Origin: an uncultured Alistipes sp.
Lineage (GTDB): Bacteria; Bacteroidota; Bacteroidia; Bacteroidales; Rikenellaceae
Assembly (NCBI GenBank): GCA_900769445.1
Contig: CAAGGR010000073.1
Location: 1 to 41,703 of the forward strand
Direction: 5' to 3'
Length of the DNA stretch: 41,703 nucleotides
A program made the translations under genes and the position numbers. The notes under the pieces were generated by a model, which saw only the letters and a program-made list of their open reading frames with translations, did not search any database and was not told the origin of the DNA. Shown one piece after another: positions 24,892 through 32,936 of the stretch; position 1 is the stretch's first letter, and every line of letters starts with the position of its first letter.

Positions 24892-26172
24892 ATGGCGCAA
24901 CAACCCTTAGCCGAGCGTCTGCGCCCTCAGGGCTTAGACGACTATATCGGACAGCGACACCTTGTAGGCGATAATGGCGTATTTCGCAAGTTTATCGCCT
25001 CGGGCAGTGTGCCATCATTTATTTTGTGGGGGCCTCCGGGTGTGGGCAAGACTACGCTTGCTAAGATTGTAGCCACAGCACTCGATAGACCTTTCTACAC
25101 TCTCTCGGCTGTAACGTCGGGCGTTAAGGATGTGCGTGAGGTTATCGAGAAGGCGAAGAATCAGCACTTGTTCAATGCTCGCCCAGCCTTTCTCTTTATC
25201 GATGAGATTCACCGCTTCAATAAGTCGCAGCAGGACTCTTTGCTTGGTGCTGTGGAGCAGGGTATCGTAACGCTTATAGGTGCTACAACAGAGAATCCAT
25301 CCTTCGAGGTTATATCGCCATTGCTTAGCCGTTGTCAGGTCTATGTGCTTAAGCCTATGGATGATAGCGAGCTTCAAACACTGCTCGACCGTGCGCTAAC
25401 CACCGATAAGGAGCTTGTGAAGCGTAGTATTGAGGTGCGCGAGACCGAGGCGTTGTTCCGCTTTTCAGGTGGTGATGCCCGCAAGTTGCTCAATATTCTC
25501 GATATTATAGTTGGTGCTTCGGAGGGAGATATCATTATTGATGATGAGCGAGTTACGGAGTGCTTGCAGCAGAATATTGCACTCTACGATAAGTCGGGCG
25601 AACAGCACTACGACGTAATATCTGCCTTTATAAAGTCGGTGCGTGGCAGTGATCCAAATGCTGCAATCTACTACCTTGCTCGCATGTTGGCGGGTGGCGA
25701 GGAGCCTCGCTTTATAGCTCGACGATTGGTTATCCTCGCATCGGAGGATGTAGGTCTTGCAAACCCTAACGCGCTGCTTTTGGCAAATGCCTGCTTCGAT
25801 ACGGTGCATAAGATTGGTATGCCTGAGGCGCGCATTACCCTCGCTGAGACCACAATCTACTTGGCGACAAGTCCTAAGAGTAATTCGGCATATGCGGCCA
25901 TAAATAAGGCTCTTGCGATGGTCGAGCATGACACTACAAATCGCCCCGTGCCACTGCATCTTAGAAATGCCACTACAAAACTTATGGGCGATATGGGCTA
26001 CGGGGTCAACTATAAATATGCTCACGACTTCGCTGGCAATTTTGTGAGCCAAGAGTTTCTACCCGATAGCCTCAGTGGTACTCGTTTCTATGTTCCTAAC
26101 GAGGGTAATGCTCAGGAGCAGAAGATTTCGGAGCGCATAAAGGCGTTGTGGGGTGACAAGTACGCCAAATAG
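24892..26172 (+). CDS. rarA: Replication-associated recombination protein A (AAA+ ATPase)
   Basis: The 426-residue RarA/MgsA protein acts at stalled replication forks as a clamp-loader-related AAA+ ATPase. Walker A is GPPGVGKTT (near residue 46), Walker B is LFIDEIHRFNKSQQD, and sensor 1 is GATTENPSFEV. The C-terminal tetramerisation domain is intact (SVRGSDPNAAIYYLARMLAGGEEPRFIARRL in parts). The start ATGGCGCAACAACCC at 24892 gives the usual N-terminus (PLAERLRPQGLDDYIGQRHL). It precedes groS by 130 bp, which contain palindromes and a sigma-54 promoter-like site. Confidence 0.95.
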   Translation: MAQQPLAERLRPQGLDDYIGQRHLVGDNGVFRKFIASGSVPSFILWGPPGVGKTTLAKIVATALDRPFYTLSAVTSGVKDVREVIEKAKNQHLFNARPAFLFIDEIHRFNKSQQDSLLGAVEQGIVTLIGATTENPSFEVISPLLSRCQVYVLKPMDDSELQTLLDRALTTDKELVKRSIEVRETEALFRFSGGDARKLLNILDIIVGASEGDIIIDDERVTECLQQNIALYDKSGEQHYDVISAFIKSVRGSDPNAAIYYLARMLAGGEEPRFIARRLVILASEDVGLANPNALLLANACFDTVHKIGMPEARITLAETTIYLATSPKSNSAYAAINKALAMVEHDTTNRPVPLHLRNATTKLMGDMGYGVNYKYAHDFAGNFVSQEFLPDSLSGTRFYVPNEGNAQEQKISERIKALWGDKYAK

Positions 26173-26176
26173 CGAA

Positions 26177-26221
26177 TGACAAAATGTCAGTCGGCACGAA
26201 ATGTTGTGCCACGTAGTGGCA
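26177..26221 (+). promoter_or_regulatory. Palindromes upstream of groS-groL
   Basis: Three palindromes follow each other: TGACA, AAA, TGTCA (26177-26189); GGCAC, 8 bp, GTGCC (26193-26210); and TGCCAC, GTA, GTGGCA (26207-26221). The first is centred about 64 bp before the -12 element of the candidate sigma-54 promoter, a plausible place for an activator site. They could also be operators for a repressor; no CIRCE-type sequence is seen. Confidence 0.5.
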
Positions 26222-26232
26222 AATACTCAGTT

Positions 26233-26248
26233 TTGGCATAGTGATTGC
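26233..26248 (+). promoter_or_regulatory. Candidate sigma-54 promoter of groS-groL
   Basis: TTGGCATAGTGATTGC matches the -24/-12 consensus TTGGCACGnnnnTTGC at all the key positions. GG (26235-26236) and GC (26247-26248) are separated by exactly 10 bp. Transcription would start near 26260, about 43 bases before the groS ATG. No TTTG/TAnnTTTG promoter is obvious in the gap. Confidence 0.6.
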
Positions 26249-26302
26249 CACAAGAGTCCACCAAACAGAAAATATTATTAAAACATAAAAATTCTATAAA
26301 CT

Positions 26303-26575
26303 ATGGCAGTTAGACCACTTTCAGACCGTGTATTGGTAAAGCCCAATCCAGCTGAGGAGAAGACCGCAGGCGGTCTATTTATTCCAGACACCGCAAAGGA
26401 GAAACCACTAATGGGTAAGGTTATCGCAGCAGGCCCAGGTACAGCAGATGTAGCTATGGAGGTTAAGGTTGGCGATACCGTTATGTATGGTAAGTACGCT
26501 GGAACGGAGCTTAACTACGAGGGCGAGAGCTACCTTGTGATGAAGCAGGCAGACATCATTGCGGTTATTGAATAA
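26303..26575 (+). CDS. groS: Co-chaperonin GroES
   Basis: The 90-residue product carries PLSDRVLVKPNPAEEKTAGGLFIPDTAKEKP, with the mobile loop that docks on GroEL. Its C-terminal VMKQADIIAVIE is also standard. It caps the GroEL folding chamber in the cytoplasm. It is followed after 41 bp by groL. The spacer carries tandem TAATTAGTAA repeats rather than a clear ribosome-binding site. Control by sigma-54 is suggested by the upstream site. Confidence 0.97.
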   Translation: MAVRPLSDRVLVKPNPAEEKTAGGLFIPDTAKEKPLMGKVIAAGPGTADVAMEVKVGDTVMYGKYAGTELNYEGESYLVMKQADIIAVIE

Positions 26576-26583
26576 CAGCAGTA

Positions 26584-26616
26584 ATAATTAGTAATTAGTA
26601 AAGAGTAATTAGTAAT
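26584..26616. repeat. TTAGTAATTAG repeats in the groS-groL spacer
   Basis: The spacer is built almost entirely of TAATTAGTAA units. Similar units occur at about 5232-5271, inverted at about 318-335, and near 41519-41534. Its position directly before the groL ATG means it forms the translation initiation region of groL. Confidence 0.6.
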
Positions 26617-28251
26617 ATGGCTAAGGAGATTAAATATAATGTTGAGGCGCGTGAGCTATTGAAGGAGGGTGTAGATGCGCTATGCAATGCAGTGAAGGTA
26701 ACGCTTGGCCCTAAGGGTCGTAATGTTATCATCGACAAGAAGTTCGGTGCGCCACACGTAACTAAGGATGGTGTAACCGTAGCTAAGGAGGTTGAGTTGG
26801 AGGATACCTTCGCAAATATGGGTGCGCAGATGGTACGTGAGGTAGCATCAAAGACAAATGATGATGCTGGTGATGGTACCACAACAGCTACTGTTCTTGC
26901 TCAGTCGCTTATCTCTGTAGGTATCAAGAATGTAACTGCAGGTGCTAACCCTATGGACCTTAAGCGCGGTATCGATGCTGCGGTAGAGCATGTGGTGGCA
27001 TCGCTTAAGAAGCAGAGCCAGGTTGTAGGCTCAGACTTCGATAAGATTGAGCAGGTGGCAACAATCTCGGCTAACAACGACCGTAAGATTGGTAAACTTA
27101 TCGCCGAGGCTATGGCTAAGGTTAACAATGAGGGTGTTATCACCGTTGAGGAGGCTAAGGGTACAGAGACTCACGTCGACGTTGTTGAGGGTATGCAGTT
27201 CGATCGTGGTTATATCTCGGCATACTTCATCACCGACACCGAGAAGATGGAGGCGCAGCTCGACAAGCCATATATCCTTATCACCGATAAGAAGGTCTCT
27301 ACAATGAAGGAGATAATGGGTATCCTTGAGCCTGTTGCTCAGTCTGGCCGCTCACTCCTTATCATCGCTGAGGATGTTGATGGCGAGGCGTTGTCAGCAT
27401 TGGTTGTAAACAAGCTACGCGGTACATTGAAGATTGCTGCTTGTAAGGCTCCAGGCTTTGGCGACCGTCGTAAGGAGATTTTGGAGGATATCGCAACCCT
27501 TACAGGTGCAACCGTTATCTCTACCGATAAGGGTATGAAGATGGAGGATGCAGGTCTTGAGGCGTTGGGTACTGCCGACAAGGTAACTCTAAATAAGGAG
27601 AATACCACTATCGTTGATGGCGCTGGCTCTAAGGAGGCTATTGCTGCTCGTGTGCAGCAGATTCGTGCCTCTATCGAGAATGCTACATCAGACTATGACC
27701 GCGAGAAGCTTCAGGAGCGTTTGGCTAAGTTGGCCGGTGGTGTTGCAGTATTGTATGTAGGTGCTGCTACCGAGGTTGAGCTTAAGGAGAAGAAGGATCG
27801 TGTTGAGGATGCTTTGGCAGCTACACGTGCTGCTGTTGAGGAGGGTATCGTTCCTGGCGGTGGCGTTGCATATATCCGCGCTGTTGAGTGTCTCGAGGGT
27901 CTTAAGGGCGAGAACGATGACCAGACAACTGGTATCCAGATTGTTAAGCGCGCTATTGAGGAGCCACTTCGCCAGATTGTAGCTAACGCTGGTGGCGAGG
28001 GTTCAGTTGTAGTTAACAAGGTTAAGGAGGGTTCAGGCTCATTTGGCTACAACGCTCGCGACGACAAGTATGAAGATATGCTCGCAGCAGGTATCATCGA
28101 CCCAACTAAGGTCTCTCGTGTTGCTCTCGAGAACGCTGCATCTATCGCCTCTATGTTCCTCACTACCGAGTGTGTTCTTGCAGAGAAGAAGGAGGATAGC
28201 CCACTTCAGAACCTTGCAGGAGCAGGTGCTGGTATGGGCGGAATGATGTAA
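26617..28251 (+). CDS. groL: Chaperonin GroEL
   Basis: The 544-residue Hsp60 chaperonin has the ATP-binding motif GDGTTTATVLAQ (near residue 86). It also has the KVTLGPKGRNVIIDK N-terminal block, the apical-domain region and the flexible tail ending GMGGMM. It folds proteins together with GroES. The length and all conserved blocks are normal. Its stop codon overlaps the first bases of a family-1 repeat whose central hairpin has a T-run and probably serves as the operon terminator. Confidence 0.98.
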   Translation: MAKEIKYNVEARELLKEGVDALCNAVKVTLGPKGRNVIIDKKFGAPHVTKDGVTVAKEVELEDTFANMGAQMVREVASKTNDDAGDGTTTATVLAQSLISVGIKNVTAGANPMDLKRGIDAAVEHVVASLKKQSQVVGSDFDKIEQVATISANNDRKIGKLIAEAMAKVNNEGVITVEEAKGTETHVDVVEGMQFDRGYISAYFITDTEKMEAQLDKPYILITDKKVSTMKEIMGILEPVAQSGRSLLIIAEDVDGEALSALVVNKLRGTLKIAACKAPGFGDRRKEILEDIATLTGATVISTDKGMKMEDAGLEALGTADKVTLNKENTTIVDGAGSKEAIAARVQQIRASIENATSDYDREKLQERLAKLAGGVAVLYVGAATEVELKEKKDRVEDALAATRAAVEEGIVPGGGVAYIRAVECLEGLKGENDDQTTGIQIVKRAIEEPLRQIVANAGGEGSVVVNKVKEGSGSFGYNARDDKYEDMLAAGIIDPTKVSRVALENAASIASMFLTTECVLAEKKEDSPLQNLAGAGAGMGGMM

Positions 28252-28386
28252 TTTCTTGAATTTCTTGTGATAAGGGGCCGATTGCGGCCCCTAACAAAAA
28301 AGGCGACAATGGGACGTACGACAAGTACTACCCATCGTCGCCTTTTTCGCCGAGTGTAGCACTCGGCACCCTTCTGACAAGAAATT
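28250..28386. repeat. Intergenic inverted repeat, family 1 copy C, with terminator hairpin
   Basis: The outer arm AATTTCTTG starts within the groL stop codon and pairs with ACAAGAAATT ending at 28386. Three hairpins lie inside: GGGGCCG/CGGCCCC (28273-28292); the family core AAAAAGGCGAC, AATGGGACGTAC, loop GACAA (28320-28324), GTACTACCCAT, GTCGCC; and GCCGAGTG/CACTCGGC (28349-28368). The core stem ends in TTTTT (28342-28346), so it resembles an intrinsic terminator for groS-groL. Confidence 0.85.
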
Positions 28387-28654
28387 CGGTTGTGGTGCTT
28401 GGGGAGGTTTGTGTTATGGGTTCAGATGAGTTCAGATGATTTTCATAGTAACCCTCCTTACTGCGCTGCCTTTTTAGATAAGGGACTAAGGGGCCCAAAG
28501 GGGAATAAAGGGGACCAAAGGGAATATTCGTATTAAGATTATCCTTTTAGGCCCCTTTTCACCCTTTTCTGCCCCTTGGCATCAGGCGCAGTAATCAAAC
28601 CTCCGCACTCAGCGCACCACACTTCTGAGCCAAAGCAAAGTTCACTTTTCACTT
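28387..28654. other. Intergenic stretch without a gene
   Basis: It contains a purine-rich tract with repeated AAAGGGG units (about 28485-28530) and a facing pyrimidine-rich segment (CCTTTTAGGCCCC and CCCCTTGG, 28540-28580). These could pair imperfectly. Nothing else is recognisable, and no reading frame of interest is present. Confidence 0.4.
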
Positions 28655-28694
28655 TAACAACTATGGCTGCCCGCTTGGACAGCCATAGTTGTTA
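28655..28694 (-). terminator. Perfect hairpin at the panB stop
   Basis: TAACAACTATGGCTG (28655-28669) and CAGCCATAGTTGTTA (28680-28694) are perfect 15-bp complements. The right arm includes the panB stop codon. A T-run is lacking on the minus strand, so it is a weak intrinsic terminator or a 3'-end stabiliser. Confidence 0.5.
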
Positions 28695-29507
28695 GTATTG
28701 CTCCTTTTCGTTAGGGAAGTCTCTGCTCTTAACATCGTCAACATAGTGTCCCACGGCCTCTGATATTACAGTGCCGAGGTCGGCATATCGTCGTAGGAAG
28801 CGTGGTGAGAAGGCTTGTGTAATGCCCAACATATCGTGAGCGACAAGCACTTGTCCGTCAGTGTCGCCACCAGCACCGATGCCGATAGTAGGGATGTGCA
28901 ACTCCTGAGATACGCGTCTACCAAGTTCTGCAGGAATCTTCTCCAACACGAGGGCGAAGCAGCCTGCATCCTCCAAAAGGTGTGCATCGCGGATAAGCTT
29001 CTCGGCCTCAGCCTCGCTCTTAGCGCGCACGTTATATGTTCCGAACTTATGTATCGACTGTGGCATAAGTCCGAGGTGTCCCATCACTGGAATACCTGCC
29101 GATAGGATACGCTGTATAGACTCGATGACCTCCTCGCCACCCTCTAACTTTACAGCATCGGCCTCGGTCTCCTTCATGATGCGGACTGCCGAGTCGAGAG
29201 CGAGTTTAGAGTTACCCTGATATGTGCCGAAAGGTAGGTCTACAACTACCAAGGCGCGCTCCACAGCGCGTACCACCGACTTAGCGTGGTATATCATCAT
29301 ATCCAAAGTGATAGGTAGCGTGGTCTCGAAACCCGCCATAACATTAGCTGCAGAGTCGCCAACAAGGATAACATCGATACCTGCTTGGTCGACAATCTTA
29401 GCCATAGAGTAGTCGTATGATGTGAGCATAGCGATCTTCTCGCCACGCTGTTTCATCTCGGTAAGGCGGAGCGTAGTAACCGCTCGCAATGTGCTTTCAA
29501 CTGACAT
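28692..29507 (-). CDS. panB: 3-methyl-2-oxobutanoate hydroxymethyltransferase
   Basis: The 271-residue PanB makes ketopantoate from 2-oxoisovalerate and methylene-tetrahydrofolate in pantothenate synthesis. Family blocks are AMLTSYDYSMAKIVDQAG, VGDSAANVMAG, VVDLPFGTYQ, KLEGGEEV and IGIGAGGDTDGQVLV. I start it at ATG 29507 (MSVESTLRAVTTL). A longer frame to 29570 would begin upstream of the promoter box at 29540-29547 and add residues foreign to the family. It stands alone, convergent with groL and divergent from the glycosidase gene; panC and panD are not nearby. Confidence 0.96.
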   Translation of the reverse strand: MSVESTLRAVTTLRLTEMKQRGEKIAMLTSYDYSMAKIVDQAGIDVILVGDSAANVMAGFETTLPITLDMMIYHAKSVVRAVERALVVVDLPFGTYQGNSKLALDSAVRIMKETEADAVKLEGGEEVIESIQRILSAGIPVMGHLGLMPQSIHKFGTYNVRAKSEAEAEKLIRDAHLLEDAGCFALVLEKIPAELGRRVSQELHIPTIGIGAGGDTDGQVLVAHDMLGITQAFSPRFLRRYADLGTVISEAVGHYVDDVKSRDFPNEKEQY

Positions 29508-29539
29508 AGTTAAAGTCTTTACTTTAGTTATTTGTTTGA

Positions 29540-29571
29540 CAAATGTAGGTAATTTCGACGAAATAAACAAT
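29540..29571 (-). promoter_or_regulatory. Promoter of panB
   Basis: On the minus strand TACATTTG (29540-29547) matches the -7 box, and ATTG (29568-29571) lies 20 bp upstream in place of TTTG. It sits about 33 bases before the chosen ATG. Confidence 0.6.
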
Positions 29572-29588
29572 CTATTGAAAAACTTTCT

Positions 29589-29596
29589 TATCTTTG
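29589..29596 (+). promoter_or_regulatory. Candidate -7 box of the GH2 gene
   Basis: TATCTTTG matches TAnnTTTG. It is 30 bases before the ATG at 29627, which supports that start over the GTG at 29600. No TTTG at 19-20 bp upstream. Confidence 0.5.
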
Positions 29597-29626
29597 TAGG
29601 TGTTAGAGAACATAAACCTAAATATA

Positions 29627-32125
29627 ATGAAGAGAGTATTTCTACTACTTATAGTGCTTGTTGCGGTCATCACTACTGCAGAGGCTCAAGTGCGCACCGA
29701 GCAGCTTTTGGAGCGTGGCTGGCGTTTTACGCGCGAGGATAGCGAGGCCTTTAGCCAGGAGGCTTATGATGATAGCGAGTGGCAGAGTGTTGCCGTGCCT
29801 CACGACTGGGCTATATATGGACCATTCAGCATCAATAACGATAGGCAGAATGTAGCCATCACGCAGGATGGTCAGAAGGAGGCTATGGAGCATGCTGGTC
29901 GTACGGGTGGTCTGCCGTTCGTAGGTGTGGGCTGGTATCGCTTAGAGTTTGAAGCTGAGGATTTTAAGGAGGGTAGGGCAGCAACACTGATATTTGATGG
30001 CGCTATGAGCGATGCGCATGTCTACCTCAATGGTGTGGAGGTGGGCTACTGGCCATATGGCTACAACTCCTTTCATATCGATATTACCGAACATCTAAAG
30101 GCTGGCGAGAAGAATACTCTTGCTGTGCGTCTTGAAAACTTGCCCGACTCATCGCGTTGGTATCCAGGTGCAGGACTTTATAGAAATGTACATCTTGTCG
30201 TTACGGAGGATGTTCATATTCCAGTGTGGGGTACGCAGGTAATAACCCCACGAGTTACAAAGGAGCTTGCCGAGGTGGTGGTATATACCAAGGTCGTATC
30301 ACCAGAGGGTACATCGCGCGACAATCTTCGTATCGTAACCGATATTGTAGCCCCTAATGGTGATGTTGTGGCTACCGACGAGGCGGTGTTGAGCAAGTAC
30401 GATAGTTCGCTTTTTGAACAGCATATCGACCTTCCTAAGCCAGAGCTATGGAGTGTAGATACACCACTTCTATATAGTGTAAAATCAAAGATTTACGATG
30501 GCGAAGTGCTTAAGGATGAGTACTCTACGCGCTTTGGTGTGCGCACCATAGAGATTGTTCCAGAGTATGGTATGTTTATCAATGGCGAGCCTCTGAAGTT
30601 TAAGGGTGTCTGCAACCACCACGACCTTGGCCCTTTGGGTGCTGCGGTGAACGATGCTGCTATACGTCGCCAGATTCGTATTATGAAGGATATGGGTTGC
30701 AATGCTATCCGTACCTCGCACAATATGCCAGCGCCAGAGCTTGTCGAGGCGTGTGATGAGATGGGTATGATGCTTATGGTGGAGTCCTTTGACGAGTGGC
30801 GTACCGCTAAGGTTAAGAATGGCTATCACCGCCGCTTTGAGGAGTGGGTGGAGCGCGATATGGTTAATCTGTTGCACCACTATCGTAACAATCCAAGTGT
30901 GGTGATGTGGTGCATCGGCAACGAGGTACCAGATCAGGGCGATAAGATTTGGGGACCAAAGTTGTCGCGTATGTTGCAGGATATATGCCACCGCGAAGAC
31001 CCTACACGTCCCGTTACAAATGGTATGGATCAGCCTGATAATGTGGTATATAACAATATGGCAGCTGTGATGGATGTGGCAGGCTTTAACTACCGCCCAT
31101 TCCGCTATGCTGATAACTACCTACGTCTGCCTCAGCAGATAATCCTTGGCTCGGAGACCGCCTCTACGGTAAGTAGCCGTGGTGTCTATAAGTTCCCTGT
31201 TGAGCGTCGCTCTATGGCGCGCTACGAGGATCATCAGGCCTCGTCGTATGATGTGGAGCATTGTGGTTGGTCGAATCTTCCCGAGGATGATTGGATTTGG
31301 CACGATGAGTTTAGTTGGGCTATGGGCGAGTTTGTATGGACTGGCTTCGACTATCTCGGCGAGCCTACGCCATACTACACCGACTGGCCAAGCCACTCTT
31401 CGTTGTTTGGCATCGTGGATTTGGCGGGTCTTCCGAAGGATCGTTACTACCTCTACCGTAGCCACTGGAACAAAGAGGTGGAGACTCTTCATATTCTTCC
31501 ACACTGGAACTGGGAGGGTCGCGAGGGCGAGGTAACACCTATCTTCGTATATACCAACTACCCAAGTGCGGAACTATTTATAAATGGCGTAAGCCAGGGT
31601 GTGCGTACTAAGGATACCACTATCGATGTGGAGAATAGCCGTGGTGCAGATGCTGAGCGCAACTTTGTGCGTCAGCAGCGCTACCGCCTTATGTGGATGG
31701 ATACAACCTATGAGCCTGGCGAGGTTAAGGTTGTGGCCTACGACAGCGAGGGCAAGGCTGTTGCTGAGCGTGTTATGCGCACTGCGGGCAAGCCTTATCG
31801 TATTGTCTTGGAGGCTGATCGTAGCACCATAAAGGCTGATGGCAGAGACCTATCTTTTGTAACCGTTAAGGTTGTGGATAAGGATGGCAACCTATGCCCT
31901 AATGCCGATAACCTAATCTCTTATAGTGTCAAGGGCGATGGCTTCTACCGTGCCGGTGCTAATGGCAATCCAGTGTCGTTAGAGCTCTTCCATGAGCCTC
32001 AGATGAAGCTCTTTAGTGGTATGATGACCGCCATCGTGCAGAGTACCGACAAGGTTGGCGAGATAACCCTTACCGCTAAGGCTAAGGGGCTTAAGTCGGC
32101 GAAGATAGTGATTAAAACCGAGTAA
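29627..32125 (+). CDS. Secreted GH2-family glycoside hydrolase (beta-galactosidase-like)
   Basis: The 832-residue product starts with a signal peptide (MKRVFLLLIVLVAVITTAEAQ). A GH2 jelly-roll sugar-binding domain follows (about 25-200), then an Ig-like domain (about 205-310) and a TIM barrel (about 315-610). C-terminal Ig-like domains come last, including a DUF4982-like segment and a bacterial Ig-like tail. Glu433 in CIGNEVP is the predicted acid/base and Glu510 in ILGSETAS the predicted nucleophile. GH2 enzymes of this layout in gut Bacteroidetes remove beta-galactosyl or related residues from glycans in the periplasm. No SusC/SusD pair is adjacent, so this is not a typical polysaccharide utilisation locus. 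The exact substrate is unknown. Confidence 0.9.
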   Translation: MKRVFLLLIVLVAVITTAEAQVRTEQLLERGWRFTREDSEAFSQEAYDDSEWQSVAVPHDWAIYGPFSINNDRQNVAITQDGQKEAMEHAGRTGGLPFVGVGWYRLEFEAEDFKEGRAATLIFDGAMSDAHVYLNGVEVGYWPYGYNSFHIDITEHLKAGEKNTLAVRLENLPDSSRWYPGAGLYRNVHLVVTEDVHIPVWGTQVITPRVTKELAEVVVYTKVVSPEGTSRDNLRIVTDIVAPNGDVVATDEAVLSKYDSSLFEQHIDLPKPELWSVDTPLLYSVKSKIYDGEVLKDEYSTRFGVRTIEIVPEYGMFINGEPLKFKGVCNHHDLGPLGAAVNDAAIRRQIRIMKDMGCNAIRTSHNMPAPELVEACDEMGMMLMVESFDEWRTAKVKNGYHRRFEEWVERDMVNLLHHYRNNPSVVMWCIGNEVPDQGDKIWGPKLSRMLQDICHREDPTRPVTNGMDQPDNVVYNNMAAVMDVAGFNYRPFRYADNYLRLPQQIILGSETASTVSSRGVYKFPVERRSMARYEDHQASSYDVEHCGWSNLPEDDWIWHDEFSWAMGEFVWTGFDYLGEPTPYYTDWPSHSSLFGIVDLAGLPKDRYYLYRSHWNKEVETLHILPHWNWEGREGEVTPIFVYTNYPSAELFINGVSQGVRTKDTTIDVENSRGADAERNFVRQQRYRLMWMDTTYEPGEVKVVAYDSEGKAVAERVMRTAGKPYRIVLEADRSTIKADGRDLSFVTVKVVDKDGNLCPNADNLISYSVKGDGFYRAGANGNPVSLELFHEPQMKLFSGMMTAIVQSTDKVGEITLTAKAKGLKSAKIVIKTE

Positions 32126-32133
32126 TCTACGTA

Positions 32134-32187
32134 ATAACAGAGAAGGGAGGGTCTTAGGTCGTATACCTAAGACTCTCCCTCTGTTAT
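32134..32187. terminator. Long bidirectional hairpin between convergent genes
   Basis: ATAACAGAG (32134-32142) pairs with CTCTGTTAT (32179-32187). After a small bulge the stem continues through GGGAGGGTCTTAGGT and ACCTAAGACTCTCCC around a five-base loop. It lies midway between the GH2 gene and the HAD phosphatase gene and could terminate both. Confidence 0.7.
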
Positions 32188-32206
32188 ATCCTCTACTCTG
32201 CGGTTG

Positions 32207-32866
32207 CTATATGTTGTATATAGCGTGCTCCAACTCTTCGGTGGTGGTTACTACCGTTGTGGCGCCTGCGTCGTATAGCTCCTCGGCAAAGCGGAAGCCC
32301 CACGACACTCCTATAGAGTCTATTCCTGCGGCTGCGGCGGTGCGGATATCTATGCCCGAGTCGCCCACCATAACGGCGTCGCTACGCTCCACGCCCGCCT
32401 TTTGGAGGATGTTGTCTATAATCGCAGGGTCTGGCTTTAGTGGTGCGCCCTCACGGTTGCCCTCGATAGCGATAAACTCTATGTCGCCAAAGAACTTAGC
32501 CACAAGTCTATCTGTGCCGTGCTGAAACTTATTCGATGCTACAGCCATCATAACGCCCTCCTTTTGAAGCTTGCGTAATAGCTCTGGGATGCCCTCATAG
32601 GGGATGGTGTGGCGGTCGATATTGTCGACATAGTAGCGGCGGAACTGTGCCACACAATCCTCAACATATTGCTCATTCTCAGCGAGATGCTTGGGTAGCG
32701 CTCGCTCCACAAGACGTTTGATGCCGCCACCCACCATCTGGCGATACTCTTGGTTGGTGTGTTCTGGGAGGTTGCGTGAGCGCATAACATAGTCGACCGC
32801 ATCAGCCAAATCGCCAATGGTATTTAGCAGTGTACCGTCAAGGTCAAATATGGCTAACTTCTTCAT
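32207..32866 (-). CDS. HAD-superfamily hydrolase, phosphoglycolate phosphatase-like
   Basis: The 219-residue product has all HAD motifs. Motif I is FDLDGTLLNTIGDL at residue 6, motif II is VASNKF, and motifs III/IV are KPDPAIIDNIL with MVGDSGIDIRTAAAAG. A helical cap domain lies between motifs I and II. The sequence is closest in style to Gph, which dephosphorylates 2-phosphoglycolate produced in DNA repair, but members of this group vary in substrate. It is downstream of the small barrel gene on the same strand, with a strong terminator between them. Confidence 0.85.
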   Translation of the reverse strand: MKKLAIFDLDGTLLNTIGDLADAVDYVMRSRNLPEHTNQEYRQMVGGGIKRLVERALPKHLAENEQYVEDCVAQFRRYYVDNIDRHTIPYEGIPELLRKLQKEGVMMAVASNKFQHGTDRLVAKFFGDIEFIAIEGNREGAPLKPDPAIIDNILQKAGVERSDAVMVGDSGIDIRTAAAAGIDSIGVSWGFRFAEELYDAGATTVVTTTEELEHAIYNI

Positions 32867-32886
32867 CTGTTATACTCTAAAATAAA

Positions 32887-32915
32887 ACTCGCGGAGGTGA
32901 TTATCCTCCGCGAGT
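32887..32915 (-). terminator. Terminator of the small outer-membrane protein gene
   Basis: ACTCGCGGAGG (32887-32897) pairs perfectly with CCTCCGCGAGT (32905-32915) around a 7-base loop. On the minus strand TTTTATTTTA follows. Confidence 0.88.
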
Positions 32916-32936
32916 AATTATACCGAAGTGTTTATA

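Noticed and set aside
29508..29570. N-terminal extension of PanB
   Set aside because: It contains the promoter -7 box and adds residues not found in PanB.
29627..32125. Polysaccharide utilisation locus around the GH2 enzyme
   Set aside because: No SusC/SusD pair, sensor or other glycosidase is next to it; the barrel protein at 39149 lacks a SusD partner and is 7 kb away.
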